A stretch of 64,000 bases of DNA from Rhodobacter sp. CZR27 (lineage in GTDB: Bacteria; Pseudomonadota; Alphaproteobacteria; Rhodobacterales; Rhodobacteraceae). Of this stretch, positions 9,966-18,027 are shown one piece after another. Both the position numbers and the translations under genes were made by a program. A model generated the notes under the pieces. The model did no database searches. It was not told the DNA's origin and was given only the letters and a program-made list of their open reading frames with translations. The stretch is from contig NZ_CP023549.1 of the NCBI RefSeq assembly GCF_002407205.1, forward strand, positions 785,001 to 849,000, given 5' to 3'. Numbering within the stretch: position 1 is the stretch's first letter; each line of letters begins with the position of its first letter.

Positions 9966-12233
9966 ATGTCGCGCTTCCACGCCCCCATTGCCGAACAGAT
10001 CTGGGACATGAAATACCGCCTGAAGGACAGTGCCGGGCATGCGCTCGATGGCACCGTTGAGGATACGTGGCGCCGCATCGCGCGCTCGCTGGCCGAAGTG
10101 GAGAAGGAGCCGGCGCTCTGGGAGGATCGCTTCTACCGCGCGCTCGAGGATTTCAGATTTCTCCCGGCCGGCCGCATCACGGCAGGCGCCGGCACCGGCC
10201 GCGCGGTGACGCTGTTCAACTGCTTCGTGATGGGCACGATCCCCGACAGCATGGCGGGCATCTTCGACGCGTTGAAGGAGGCCGCCCTGACCATGCAGCA
10301 GGGCGGGGGGATCGGCTACGACTTCTCCACCATCCGTCCACGCGGCGCCGAGGTGAAGGGCGTGGCCGCCGACGCCTCGGGGCCGCTGTCCTTCATGGAT
10401 GTCTGGGACGCCATGTGCCGCACCATCATGTCGGCCGGTTCGCGCCGCGGCGCGATGATGGCCACGATGCGCTGCGACCATCCCGACATCGAGGCCTTCA
10501 TCGAGGCGAAGAAGGACCCGGCCCGGCTGCGGATGTTCAATCTTTCCGTTCTCGTGACCGATGCCTTCATGGCGGCCGTCAAGGCGGACGGGCCGTGGGA
10601 ACTGGTCTTCGACGGCAAGGTCTACCGGACGCTGCAGGCGCGCGACCTGTGGAACCGGATCATGCGCTCGACCTACGACTTCGCCGAGCCCGGCGTGATC
10701 TTCATCGACCGCATCAACCAGCTGAACAACCTCGCCTATTGTGAAACCATCGCGGCCACCAACCCCTGCGGCGAGCAGCCCCTGCCGCCCTATGGCGCCT
10801 GCCTTCTCGGCTCGGTGAACCTCGCCCGGCTGGTGTCGCACCCGTTCGAGGAGGGAGCCGAGCTGGACCTCGGGCAGCTCGACGAGTTGGTCCGGCTGTC
10901 GGTCCGCATGATGGACAACGTGGTCGACGCGTCCCGCTTCCCGCTGCCGCAGCAGGCGCACGAGGCGCAGATGAAGCGGCGGATCGGCCTTGGCGTGACG
11001 GGTCTGGCCGATACGCTGCTCATGGTGGGGCTGCGCTACGGATCGGAAGAGGCTGCACGGCAGACCGAGACCTGGATGAAGGCGATCGCCCGCGCGGCCT
11101 ATCTGGCCTCGTCCGATCTCGCGCGCGAGAAGGGGGCCTTCCCGCTGTTCGAGGCCGACGCCTATCTCGCCTCCGGCTCGCTGACCCACATGGACGATGA
11201 TGTGCGCGAGGCGATCCGCAAGAACGGCATCCGCAATGCGCTGCTGACCTCGGTCGCGCCCACGGGCACGATCAGCCTCTATGCCGGCAACGTCTCCTCC
11301 GGCATCGAACCGGTCTTTGCCTATGCCTATACCCGCAAGGTGCTGCAGAAGGACGGAACCCGCACCGAGGAGGAAGTGGTCGACTACGCCGTCCGGCTCT
11401 GGCGCGAGAAGATGGGCGACGCGCCGCTGCCCGACCATTTCGTGAACGCGCAGACGCTTGCGCCGCTGGACCATGTCCGGATGCAGGCGGCGGCGCAGAA
11501 GTGGATCGACAGCTCGATCTCGAAGACGATCAACTGCCCCGAGGACATTTCCTTCGACGATTTTGCCGATGTCTACCTCGCCGCCTGGGAGATGGGCTGC
11601 AAGGGCTGCACGACCTATCGCCCGAACGAGGTGACGGGCTCGGTCCTGTCGGTGTCCGAAGCCGCGAAGGCCGCGCCGGTCGAGGCGCCGGAGCCGAAGG
11701 GCGGCGAGGTGGTGTATCTCACCGATCCGCTCGACCGTCCCGCGGCACTGGAGGGCGCGACCTACAAGGTGAAGTGGCCGGGCTCGGAGCATGCGCTTTA
11801 CATCACGGTGAACGACATCGTCATCGCCGGGCACCGGAGGCCGTTCGAGGTCTTCATCAACTCCAAGAACATGGAGCATTTCGCCTGGACGGTGGCCCTG
11901 ACCCGGATGATCTCTGCGGTGTTCCGGCGCGGGGGCGACATCTCGTTCGTGGTCGAGGAGTTGAAGGCGGTCTTCGATCCCCGCGGCGGCGCCTGGATGG
12001 AGGGGCGCTACATCCCGTCGATCCTGGCCGCCATCGGCGGCGTGATCGAGCGCCACCTGATCGCGATCGGCTTCATCGAGGGCGAAGGCATGGGGCTGAA
12101 GACCGACCCCAAGGCGGATGTGGAGGTTCTCGGCGTGAAGGCAAAGGCCTGCTCGTCCTGCGGAAGCTACGACCTGCGGATGGTCGAGGGATGCATGACC
12201 TGCGCGAGCTGTGGGTTTTCGAAGTGCGGATAG
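9966..12233 (+). CDS. nrdJ: Adenosylcobalamin-dependent (class II) ribonucleoside-diphosphate reductase
   Basis: A 755-residue class II ribonucleotide reductase, which makes deoxyribonucleotides using a B12-derived radical and works with or without oxygen. The radical active site is visible as NPCGEQPLP (Asn266, Cys268, Glu270), along with the substrate-loop region FLPAGRITAGAGTGRAVTLF and the phosphate-binding APTGTISLYAGN. The C-terminus ends in a cysteine-rich ribbon (CSSCGSYDL ... CMTCASCGFSKCG) that supplies the redox-active pair regenerating the active site. ATG 9966 is chosen because the alternative upstream frame to 9924 has no family similarity. No cobalamin riboswitch is evident in the 133 bp upstream. 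It is the last core gene before the accessory region. Confidence 0.94.
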   Translation: MSRFHAPIAEQIWDMKYRLKDSAGHALDGTVEDTWRRIARSLAEVEKEPALWEDRFYRALEDFRFLPAGRITAGAGTGRAVTLFNCFVMGTIPDSMAGIFDALKEAALTMQQGGGIGYDFSTIRPRGAEVKGVAADASGPLSFMDVWDAMCRTIMSAGSRRGAMMATMRCDHPDIEAFIEAKKDPARLRMFNLSVLVTDAFMAAVKADGPWELVFDGKVYRTLQARDLWNRIMRSTYDFAEPGVIFIDRINQLNNLAYCETIAATNPCGEQPLPPYGACLLGSVNLARLVSHPFEEGAELDLGQLDELVRLSVRMMDNVVDASRFPLPQQAHEAQMKRRIGLGVTGLADTLLMVGLRYGSEEAARQTETWMKAIARAAYLASSDLAREKGAFPLFEADAYLASGSLTHMDDDVREAIRKNGIRNALLTSVAPTGTISLYAGNVSSGIEPVFAYAYTRKVLQKDGTRTEEEVVDYAVRLWREKMGDAPLPDHFVNAQTLAPLDHVRMQAAAQKWIDSSISKTINCPEDISFDDFADVYLAAWEMGCKGCTTYRPNEVTGSVLSVSEAAKAAPVEAPEPKGGEVVYLTDPLDRPAALEGATYKVKWPGSEHALYITVNDIVIAGHRRPFEVFINSKNMEHFAWTVALTRMISAVFRRGGDISFVVEELKAVFDPRGGAWMEGRYIPSILAAIGGVIERHLIAIGFIEGEGMGLKTDPKADVEVLGVKAKACSSCGSYDLRMVEGCMTCASCGFSKCG

Positions 12234-12271
12234 CAAGGTGGCGAGCAACAGTGACGAAGCGGCCATTTAAC

Positions 12272-12337
12272 TTCCATTCTGGCAGCTTTCGGCTTCCATT
12301 TTTCGGATGATTGTTTTCCATTCCGACACGGTCACCG
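12272..12337. repeat. Three TTCCATT-type motifs spaced exactly 22 bp (candidate TnsB-binding end)
   Basis: The motif TTCCATT starts at 12272, 12294 and 12316, giving two exact 22-bp intervals. Arrays of about 22-bp protein-binding repeats are the signature of Tn7-family transposon ends, where TnsB binds. A tnsA/tnsB pair lies 1.3 kb to the right. I could not find a matching array (AATGGAA at 22-bp spacing) on the right, so the opposite end is missing or diverged. Confidence 0.5.
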
Positions 12338-12456
12338 GAAAAACACTTTTGTTACAGGGTGTTACCCTGCCACCATCTTTCTGATGGCCTGTTCCGGCGC
12401 TGGCAGACGCGAGCGTGGGTGCTTTCTGGTGGCGCGTAACGGTTCTTGACCCCGTA

Positions 12457-12499
12457 GCGCCGTGTTCCCGCTCCTTCGGGGAGAGCGGGGACGCGGCGC
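12457..12499. promoter_or_regulatory. Strong hairpin ahead of the 12547 gene
   Basis: Arms 12457-12473 and 12483-12499 pair almost completely (GCGCCGTGTTCCCGCTC with GAGCGGGGACGCGGCGC) around a CTTCGGGGA loop. No T tract follows, so it is not a classical terminator; it sits about 50 bp upstream of the next start codon. A similar CTTCGGGG-looped hairpin precedes the second gene at about 12945-12957. Role unknown. Confidence 0.4.
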
Positions 12500-12546
12500 C
12501 GACTTGACCAGAACCCCGTGGCTGGTTGCCATTACGGAAAGACACC

Positions 12547-12927
12547 ATGCCCTACGACGCTCCGGCTTCCCCGGCCGGGATCCTGCTCCTGCGCGTCTTC
12601 TTCGATCACGAACTGGCCGCCGTGCTTGCTGCGGCGCACTTGCTGGGAGGCTCGTCCGCGCGCAACCGCGTGCAGCGGCTCGCCGTTCGTGTCGCCGAAG
12701 CCACTCGCGCGACCCCTCTGTTGCGTCGCGAACTGCTGGCGCTGCATCGCCTCCTCGCGCTCGACGGCGTGGAAGATCCGGAGGGCGACGCTGCCGGCTA
12801 CTTCTCCTCGATCGATCCTGCGGACCCGAGGGTGCACGAGATCTGCCGGCTCAGCGAAGCGTTCAGCAACCTTCTCGACTCTCTCGACGATCGTGAGGTC
12901 CTGCCTTCCCGGCGAGCCGCCGCATGA
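12547..12927 (+). CDS. Hypothetical protein, possible cargo of the Tn7-like remnant
   Basis: A 126-residue soluble, helix-rich, alanine/leucine-rich protein that I do not recognise (MPYDAPASPAGILLLRVFFD...). No transmembrane segment, signal peptide or catalytic motif is visible. ATG 12547 has a GGAAAG ribosome-binding site eight bases upstream, and codon use fits the GC-rich background. It lies on the opposite strand from tnsB and precedes a second unknown gene in the same direction, so the pair may be co-transcribed. It could be a cargo gene or an accessory transposition gene; nothing in the sequence decides between these. Confidence 0.55.
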   Translation: MPYDAPASPAGILLLRVFFDHELAAVLAAAHLLGGSSARNRVQRLAVRVAEATRATPLLRRELLALHRLLALDGVEDPEGDAAGYFSSIDPADPRVHEICRLSEAFSNLLDSLDDREVLPSRRAAA

Positions 12928-12944
12928 CTTCCTCCGGCCCCCCT

Positions 12945-12980
12945 TCGGGGCCGGCGCTTGACCTCGGGTGCTTCCACCCG
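12945..12980. promoter_or_regulatory. Paired small hairpins in the leader of the 12987 gene
   Basis: Two inverted repeats stand back to back: GGCCCC-CTTC-GGGGCC near 12946-12958 and TCGGGTG-CTTC-CACCCGA near 12964-12980. They end just before the ribosome-binding region of the next gene and argue that the open frame upstream of 12987 is leader rather than coding sequence. They could limit transcript read-through or translation; this is inference from structure only. Confidence 0.35.
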
Positions 12981-12986
12981 AAGAGA

Positions 12987-13433
12987 ATGAAGGAGGTCAT
13001 GCTTTTGGAAGAGTCACTGGAGGCGCGTGCCGAACGCGCCGTGGCGCGGGGCAGTGCCGTGGCCTTGGCGGTGCGCGCACATCACCTTTACCGAACGGCG
13101 TCCTCTGGTGGCCTGCCAGAGGTCTGCCTCCGGCGCTTCGAGCAGGGCCGGGTGTTCGACACTGCCGACGATGGTCCTCTGATCAGCCTCCACGCGGAAC
13201 TCGAGCGACAGATCGGGCGCCACATCGTTGGCTACCGCTACGCATGGGATGGTTGCGACGACGCCGTCGAGCACGATCCGCGGGGTGTGGAGCCGATCCC
13301 GGTCCATGATGCGGATGGGGAGGTTCTGTGCCGGGTGCAGGATCTGGTGAATGAGTTCATGCGTCTGCGCGACGGGGTCCGTCATGCGGTGATCGGGCTG
13401 CGCGAGATCGCGCGGCTCATGGAGAACAGCTGA
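12987..13433 (+). CDS. Hypothetical protein, partner of the 12547 gene
   Basis: An unrecognised 148-residue soluble protein (from ATG 12987, MKEVMLLEESLEARAERAV). It has a mixed helical N-terminus and a strand-rich middle (IGRHIVGYRYAWDGCDDAV, VHDADGEVLCRVQDLVNEF). Start choice is uncertain: ATG 12924 overlaps the previous stop but would translate through two hairpins; ATG 12987 has GAAGAGA upstream; TTG 13005 has an ideal AAGGAGGT eight bases upstream. The gene is followed by a rho-independent terminator at 13466 and converges on tnsB. Function unknown. Confidence 0.55.
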   Translation: MKEVMLLEESLEARAERAVARGSAVALAVRAHHLYRTASSGGLPEVCLRRFEQGRVFDTADDGPLISLHAELERQIGRHIVGYRYAWDGCDDAVEHDPRGVEPIPVHDADGEVLCRVQDLVNEFMRLRDGVRHAVIGLREIARLMENS

Positions 13434-13465
13434 ACGCTGCGTCACCAGCGATTGGCATGAAGGAC

Positions 13466-13498
13466 AGGCGGCGCGGGGCGACCCGCGCCGCCTGTTTT
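13466..13498 (+). terminator. Rho-independent terminator after the 12987 gene
   Basis: A 12-bp perfect GC stem (AGGCGGCGCGGG / CCCGCGCCGCCT, arms 13466-13477 and 13482-13493) is followed by GTTTT. It lies 33 bp after the stop codon of the preceding gene. Confidence 0.75.
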
Positions 13499-13567
13499 CC
13501 GTGGCAGCGAGGATGGCGCCTGCCTGTGTCGCTCCTGGTTCTTGGCACCGCCCTGCATCCAAAGCAA

Positions 13568-13594
13568 AAGGGCGTGCGGATTGCGCACGCCCTT
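13568..13594 (-). terminator. Rho-independent terminator after tnsB
   Basis: Arms AAGGGCGTGCG (13568-13578) and CGCACGCCCTT (13584-13594) form an 11-bp stem. Read on the minus strand the stem is followed by TTGCTTT, downstream of the tnsB stop at 13619. It may work in both directions together with the 13466 terminator. Confidence 0.7.
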
Positions 13595-13618
13595 CGGTTC
13601 GGTGTGGCGCCAACGGCG

Positions 13619-15931
13619 TCAGCGCGGCGGTCGCCAGAGCGTGCTGGTGTTGGCGGCGGCATTCCCAAGGTCGGAGGGTGCGCTCGAGGACGGCGGAGCA
13701 TCCGCCGTCGGGGCTACCTTGGCAGGTCGGGTCGAGGAGCGGGCCTTCCGCGAGGCACGCTGCGGTGTTGACGCAGCAGGTTCCCCAACCTCGTCCTCGG
13801 GAGTGAAAGCAGCGGGCGCGGTGGGGATGATCGAGCGGCCGACGCCCTCCTCGACCGGCAGCACGGTGGGCGCATCGGCCGCGATGGAGAAGTTCGCGAA
13901 CAGTTCGGACTGGAAATGCTGCAGCCGTTCCGGCGTCCAGGCCTGGTCGACGAGGCGGGACTGGAGCTTGGCCTTCTGGTTGGTCGCCTCGATGTCGTCG
14001 ATCGCCTTGAAGATGACCGCCTGAGTATGGGACTTGCGCGCTGCCGCGGCCTCCCGCAGGGCTTGGCGAGCAGCGATCCAGACCTGCGCCGTCAGGCCGC
14101 GGAAGCGTTCGTGCACTGCCGGCACCTCGACCCAGACATCGTCGATCCGCACGCTGATCGCGCCGAGGTCGGCGTGATCCCAGCGGGTCTGGAGCATGAT
14201 CGCCCCTTCTGCGGCGAAGTGGCTGGCGAGACGCAGACTGTTGTAGGGGATCCCAAGGATGACGACGCCGTGCTTCGTCAGGCGGTATGTGCCAGCGATG
14301 CCGAAGGCGACCCGCTGCCGCTCGAGCGACGGGAGGGCCTTCAGCGGATAGTTGCCGGCGGCCATGTCCGATTGCCATTGCTCGAGCGGCGTCAGCAGGC
14401 CCAAGCCGGTGTGAGGCGTGTTGTGATAGATGTCGACGATCCAGCGGACGAGGATCCGGCACATATCCTCGGTGCCAAGGCAGGCGCGCGCGTCCGCATC
14501 ATAATCCCCGCGCTTCACGGTGTCCGAGAAGGTGCGCCCCGAAAGTCTGCAGAGCAGGCCCTTCGCGATGGTCTGGAACAGTCGCTCGATGCGGCCGCGC
14601 GCCGAGGCAGCCCCGGCGATCGCCGTGAGATCGGTTATGCGCAGGTCGGCGCAGGCGTCGCTGAAGTCGATCGACGTCAGACCGGAGCCCGCGTCGTGCA
14701 CGATCCCCTCGGGCGTCCCGCATTGCGACCAAGGCGTCAGCGCTCCGACCTGATCAGCGAATTCTCCCTTGTCGGCCATGATCATGCGCAGGCATTCGAC
14801 GGCCGCACTCGCTCGCGGGTTCGGCGTGAGCTTGAGCGCGAGGATCATTCGCGTGCGGCAGTCGATGGCGACCACGATCCACCAGCGGATCTTCTCCTTG
14901 TCGAGGCCGAACGCCACGATCTCCTCCGGTGTGAAGATCTTGCGCAACCTAGTCTGCGACAGGATGGTCCGGAGGTCGATCCAGCATTCGTCGATCTCGA
15001 CGCGCTCGAGCGGCCGGCTGACCTCGAGGCCGGTGGTGCCGGCGCGAAACATCTTCTTCGCGTAGTCCTCTCCATGGCGCGCGATCATGACCTCGAGCTT
15101 GTCGAGGCGCGCAATCGCCGCGCGAACCGCGTCGCGGCGGGGCACGTCGGTGATCAGCGACAGCCCCTTGGCGGCCCTTTCCTCATTCTCCTTCTCGAAC
15201 GCGCGCCGGACGTCTGCCGTCACCGCGACCTTGGACTTCTGCTCGCGCGTCAGGTAGCTCGCGCGGACGGTCTGGACGAGGAGGGCATCCACCTCGGGGG
15301 GGAAGGCGGAACTGCGATCGCCGCGCTGATCGATGCCATCGACGAGCGCGAGCTTTCCGCCAGCGAGGAACTTCTTGCGCCACTGCAGAAGGGTCTTCGC
15401 CGCCCGGTGCCGGGGCAGCGGGATGCCGGCGGGCAGCGGCACCTGGTCGCCCGTCTTGAGGGCACGGTAGACCTCATTGAGCCGCGCCTCGTCGGGAAGC
15501 TTGGCGAGGTACTTGAGGGCTTCGACACGAATGGTCAGCATGGCCGCGTTGATCGACTGGTACGTGAGGACGACTTCTCCCCGCCGCTGCAGATCGATCA
15601 GGGCCGACACCATCGCGTAGCGCTCGTTGACCCTGCTGGCATGCTCCGGATCCAGGTCGGACGTCGTAATGTCCGGGCGCGGCGGCGCGGCCTGGGTCCG
15701 CAGGTGCGGGGGCAGGAAATGTTCGCGCTCGTGATGGATGTGGCCGGCACGGTTCAGTCGGCTCAGGTGGTCGAAGGTGAAGGTCTCGGCAGGGTCGGTG
15801 CCTTCGGCGGGCGCCAGCACATAGGCGTCGCCGGTGCGGTAGCCAAGCCGGAAGGCCTTGCCGCCGATCGTGAGACGGCAGTGCTCCGAGACGTGGAAGG
15901 GCGGATGTCGGATGTCGGTCGCGCGGCTCAT
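13619..15931 (-). CDS. tnsB: Tn7-like transposase, TnsB/TniA-type (integrase core plus Mu C-terminal domain)
   Basis: A 770-residue DDE transposase. The N-terminal third contains helix-turn-helix DNA-binding segments; the rve-type catalytic core follows, with acidic residues in RVEIDECWIDL, IVHDAGSGL and SARGRIERLF as the likely DDE triad. A Mu-transposase-like beta-barrel comes next (GTYRLTKHGVVILGIPYNS), then an Ala/Pro/Ser-rich disordered tail (last ~80 residues). TnsB-type proteins cut and join the 3' ends of the transposon. ATG 15931 overlaps the tnsA stop (ATGA), so the two proteins are made in a coupled way, as expected for a heteromeric transposase. No tnsC-like ATPase follows, which is unusual. 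A terminator follows at 13568-13594. Confidence 0.82.
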   Translation of the reverse strand: MSRATDIRHPPFHVSEHCRLTIGGKAFRLGYRTGDAYVLAPAEGTDPAETFTFDHLSRLNRAGHIHHEREHFLPPHLRTQAAPPRPDITTSDLDPEHASRVNERYAMVSALIDLQRRGEVVLTYQSINAAMLTIRVEALKYLAKLPDEARLNEVYRALKTGDQVPLPAGIPLPRHRAAKTLLQWRKKFLAGGKLALVDGIDQRGDRSSAFPPEVDALLVQTVRASYLTREQKSKVAVTADVRRAFEKENEERAAKGLSLITDVPRRDAVRAAIARLDKLEVMIARHGEDYAKKMFRAGTTGLEVSRPLERVEIDECWIDLRTILSQTRLRKIFTPEEIVAFGLDKEKIRWWIVVAIDCRTRMILALKLTPNPRASAAVECLRMIMADKGEFADQVGALTPWSQCGTPEGIVHDAGSGLTSIDFSDACADLRITDLTAIAGAASARGRIERLFQTIAKGLLCRLSGRTFSDTVKRGDYDADARACLGTEDMCRILVRWIVDIYHNTPHTGLGLLTPLEQWQSDMAAGNYPLKALPSLERQRVAFGIAGTYRLTKHGVVILGIPYNSLRLASHFAAEGAIMLQTRWDHADLGAISVRIDDVWVEVPAVHERFRGLTAQVWIAARQALREAAAARKSHTQAVIFKAIDDIEATNQKAKLQSRLVDQAWTPERLQHFQSELFANFSIAADAPTVLPVEEGVGRSIIPTAPAAFTPEDEVGEPAASTPQRASRKARSSTRPAKVAPTADAPPSSSAPSDLGNAAANTSTLWRPPR

Positions 15932-16614
15932 GCGCGGTTCTCCGTGAGGCGGACGAGCGTGTCCGGGGTGATGCGTTCGGGACGAGCGGTGCAGAGCTGG
16001 TGGCCGCGCAGGAGGCGAAGGATCGCGCGGTAGCCGCGTGCCTCGAGGCCGGTCGCGAGCGTCAGGTCGCGGATGCAGCGCGCGCCGGTCAGCGTCGCGG
16101 CGACCTCGAGGGCGCGCGCGTCGGCCTCCGGGTCGGGTTCGTGGACGGCAGCGATCAGATGCGCGTTGTACAATTCCACCGGATCGAGATCGGCGTCGCT
16201 CAGCAGCCGGACGTCGTCGGCGAAGCGCTTCCGGCGCACCCACCAGGCGACCTCCTGCATCTGGGCGAGGAAGCGACCGGAAACCAGCCGGACCTCGGGC
16301 TTGACCGTGTAGGCGATCCTGCGTCCCGAGCGTTCGGTGACGACGATGTCGAAGATGTGCTCGTCGTCGCGGCCGTAGCGGAAGCGGACCTGCTCGCGCA
16401 GGTCGACCGTCTCGGGCCGCGCACTCAGCACGAGCTGCCACTTGTGCTCGAGCAGCGACTCGGCCTGCGCCCGAACCCCGTCGCCGTCGCCGAGGACGGT
16501 GTGCACGATGCAATGGCTTTTGGACGCGCGCGGGACGTCGTGGTCGGCGCGCGACGGCGCCGGAAGCCGGACGTCGGACGGCTCCCGAAGCAGGAGGGCG
16601 AGTGCGGCGGTCAT
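15928..16614 (-). CDS. tnsA: Tn7-like TnsA endonuclease
   Basis: A 228-residue protein with the restriction-endonuclease-like fold of TnsA. The putative metal-binding residues are Glu52 (QAESLLEHKW), Asp89 (HIFDIVV) and Lys105 (AYTVKPE), matching the E...D...xK layout of Tn7 TnsA. The C-terminal part (residues ~140-228) is helical and may contact the partner transposase. In Tn7, TnsA cuts the 5' ends while TnsB cuts the 3' ends, giving cut-and-paste transposition. Both ends of the gene overlap neighbours by four bases (ATGA): a small ORF upstream and tnsB downstream, which indicates one operon. Confidence 0.78.
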   Translation of the reverse strand: MTAALALLLREPSDVRLPAPSRADHDVPRASKSHCIVHTVLGDGDGVRAQAESLLEHKWQLVLSARPETVDLREQVRFRYGRDDEHIFDIVVTERSGRRIAYTVKPEVRLVSGRFLAQMQEVAWWVRRKRFADDVRLLSDADLDPVELYNAHLIAAVHEPDPEADARALEVAATLTGARCIRDLTLATGLEARGYRAILRLLRGHQLCTARPERITPDTLVRLTENRA

Positions 16615-16919
16615 GCACCTGCTCCCTTATGGCCGGTATGGAAGGCAGGCGCCGTGCCGTATCCGGCGAGATGCCGGGGATGGCAGTCGAGTTCGGGCAT
16701 GGTCGGGCTCCGCAGGAAGGTCCCCGTGTCGCGGGACCGGTCAAGCGGAAGAGCCGGTGCAAGCCATGCATTCGTGCAGGACGCGCCGGTGTCGAAGCGG
16801 AGGTCGACCTTGCAAAGGTCATATTGGCCGGTTGCGCCGGTCCGGAAGAAGAACTTGCCGGTCTGTCGGGAGGGTGTGCCGCCGGTTCCTCGCGTGGGGT
16901 CGATTGTGATCGAGATCAT
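16611..16919 (-). CDS. Small hypothetical protein coupled to tnsA
   Basis: A 102-residue ORF from ATG 16919 with an AGGA ribosome-binding site seven bases upstream and a stop that overlaps the tnsA start (ATGA). The N-terminus looks strand-rich and protein-like (MISITIDPTRGTGG..., QTGKFFFRTGATGQYDLCKV), the C-terminus less so. I do not recognise it. Tight coupling suggests a role in, or regulation of, transposition. The open frame continues far upstream but that part has no support. Confidence 0.45.
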   Translation of the reverse strand: MISITIDPTRGTGGTPSRQTGKFFFRTGATGQYDLCKVDLRFDTGASCTNAWLAPALPLDRSRDTGTFLRSPTMPELDCHPRHLAGYGTAPAFHTGHKGAGA

Positions 16920-17080
16920 GGTCCTGGCCTCTGGTCGCGGGCCTCGTCGCCCGCGAAGAAGCAGATCGATCCGGTCGGAAGAAAACCCTTGAAAAAATGC
17001 GGGTGGTTGACTCGGTCCGACCCGCGCCGAGCCAACTCCCGTGGGGAAGTCCGTCCTGCCCTTGGCGAGCCCGGTGGACG
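16920..17080. other. Short non-coding stretch upstream of the tnsA operon
   Basis: This ~160-bp region should contain the promoter of the small ORF-tnsA-tnsB operon and possibly a transposon end. I see a run AAAACCCTTGAAAAAATGC near 16983-17001 that is less GC-rich than its surroundings, but no 22-bp repeat array. Confidence 0.3.
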
Positions 17081-17526
17081 TCAGGGCAGGATGAGCAACG
17101 GCTTCCGCTGGAGACCTGCCGCGATTGTCGCGCGAAGCTCGCACGCGAGGTCGTGCTGGGCGTCCTTTACCGCCCTCAACTCGGCAATCTCGGCCCTGAC
17201 TTGTGCAAGAGCCGCCTTCAGTGTCTCGACCTCGGCCACGTGAGGCGTCACCGCCTCGCGCCGCGCCAGGTCCAGCAGCGCCTCGACCGAGGTCCGGACG
17301 AGCTGCCGAGCCTGCGCCATCGCCGGCGATCCGGAACTTCCGCCGGCGCGTCGGTCGGCAGGAGTTTTGCACCATGCTCCTGCCAGATCTTCCATGCTGT
17401 CGCCGGATGCCCAGTGCGACCCAGCCGGCGGAAAAGTTTGGCTTGCGTCGGCTCTTCCCCTTCGGCGCGCAGCGCGAGGCCGGTTGCGAGGACGTCTTCC
17501 ACGGTAGGGGCGGGTCTTGCAGGCAT
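17081..17526 (-). pseudogene. KfrA-like DNA-binding protein, split by a frameshift
   Basis: Two overlapping reverse frames read as the halves of one protein. The 5' half starts at ATG 17526 (MPARPAPTVEDVLATGLAL) and contains a KfrA-type N-terminal DNA-binding segment (TQAKLFRRLGRTGHPATAW). The 3' half (AMAQARQLVRTSVEALLDLA, then a coiled-coil with heptads, EVETLKAALAQVRAEIAEL) ends at 17081. KfrA proteins are plasmid partition/replication-region DNA-binding proteins with long coiled coils, so a plasmid or ICE origin is likely. The shift lies between about 17400 and 17310. It could be a real lesion or a sequence error; the family call is by eye. Confidence 0.5.
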
Positions 17527-17781
17527 CCGGTCACCTTCCTGATCCTGCCGTGGAAGTGGACCCGTCTCGCGTCATACGGAAATAGGCCGTGCTCATGCCC
17601 GCGCGTATAGTCTCTGCCGAGCCGACCAAACGGCCGCACCGGATCCTTCCGGGCGGCTGACAGAAGCTGTCGTGACGGTATGCGAACGGCGGTACGCGGC
17701 GGCAATCCCAGTCGGCTCCGAGGAGTGCGGGTTGACGTGACCGGCGCGCACGACGATCCTGCCGCTAACGGTGGTGAGGAC

Positions 17782-18015
17782 ATGAAGACGGACAGCTTTG
17801 ATCCCGTGGAGCGCGCGCGGCAGAAGGCCATTTGGCGGCAGGCCGATGAGGCGGCATTGAAGGCGGGCCTCGTTACGCGCGAAGAGCTTCAACTCGTGAA
17901 CGGCGGGTTTCAGTTGTTCAGGAACTCTGTTCTTGTCCGGCATGCGAAATCTGGCCAAGGCGCCGCTCACCAGCTTGCGGACCTTGACGTTGACGAAAAA
18001 GCCCGACGACCCTAG
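17782..18015 (+). CDS. Small hypothetical protein next to the HEPN-LOTUS gene
   Basis: A 77-residue ORF (MKTDSFDPVERARQKAIWRQ) with a GTGAGG-type ribosome-binding site upstream of ATG 17782. The N-terminal half is helical and charged, and the end (HQLADLDVDEKARRP) looks polar. It ends 12 bp before the HEPN-LOTUS gene in the same direction, so it may be its operon partner, possibly an antitoxin-like partner given the neighbour's HEPN motif. That role is inference only; the open frame upstream to 17680 has no ribosome-binding site. Confidence 0.45.
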   Translation: MKTDSFDPVERARQKAIWRQADEAALKAGLVTREELQLVNGGFQLFRNSVLVRHAKSGQGAAHQLADLDVDEKARRP

Positions 18016-18027
18016 CCTTCGCACGCA

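Larger units (their letters stand above)
12234..12546. other. Intergenic junction: core genome to accessory island
   Basis: This 313-bp stretch follows nrdJ and contains no gene. It holds three 22-bp-spaced repeats (12272-12322) and a strong GC-rich hairpin (12457-12499), both listed separately. The local base composition drops (runs such as TTTTCC and ACACTTTTGTT) relative to nrdJ, consistent with the edge of a mobile element. Confidence 0.5.

Noticed and set aside
9858..12266. 802-codon open frame on the minus strand
   Set aside because: Antisense to nrdJ; no domain and biased composition.
12272..12322. A short CRISPR-like array
   Set aside because: The repeated motif is only about 7 bp with 22-bp period and no spacer structure; a transposon end fits better. 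No CRISPR array was seen anywhere in the window.
12924..12986. ATG 12924 as start of the second unknown gene (ATGA overlap with the first)
   Set aside because: The extra codons cross two perfect hairpins, and better ribosome-binding sites lie further downstream.
13916..16033. 705-codon open frame on the plus strand
   Set aside because: Antisense to tnsB and tnsA, whose motifs are convincing.
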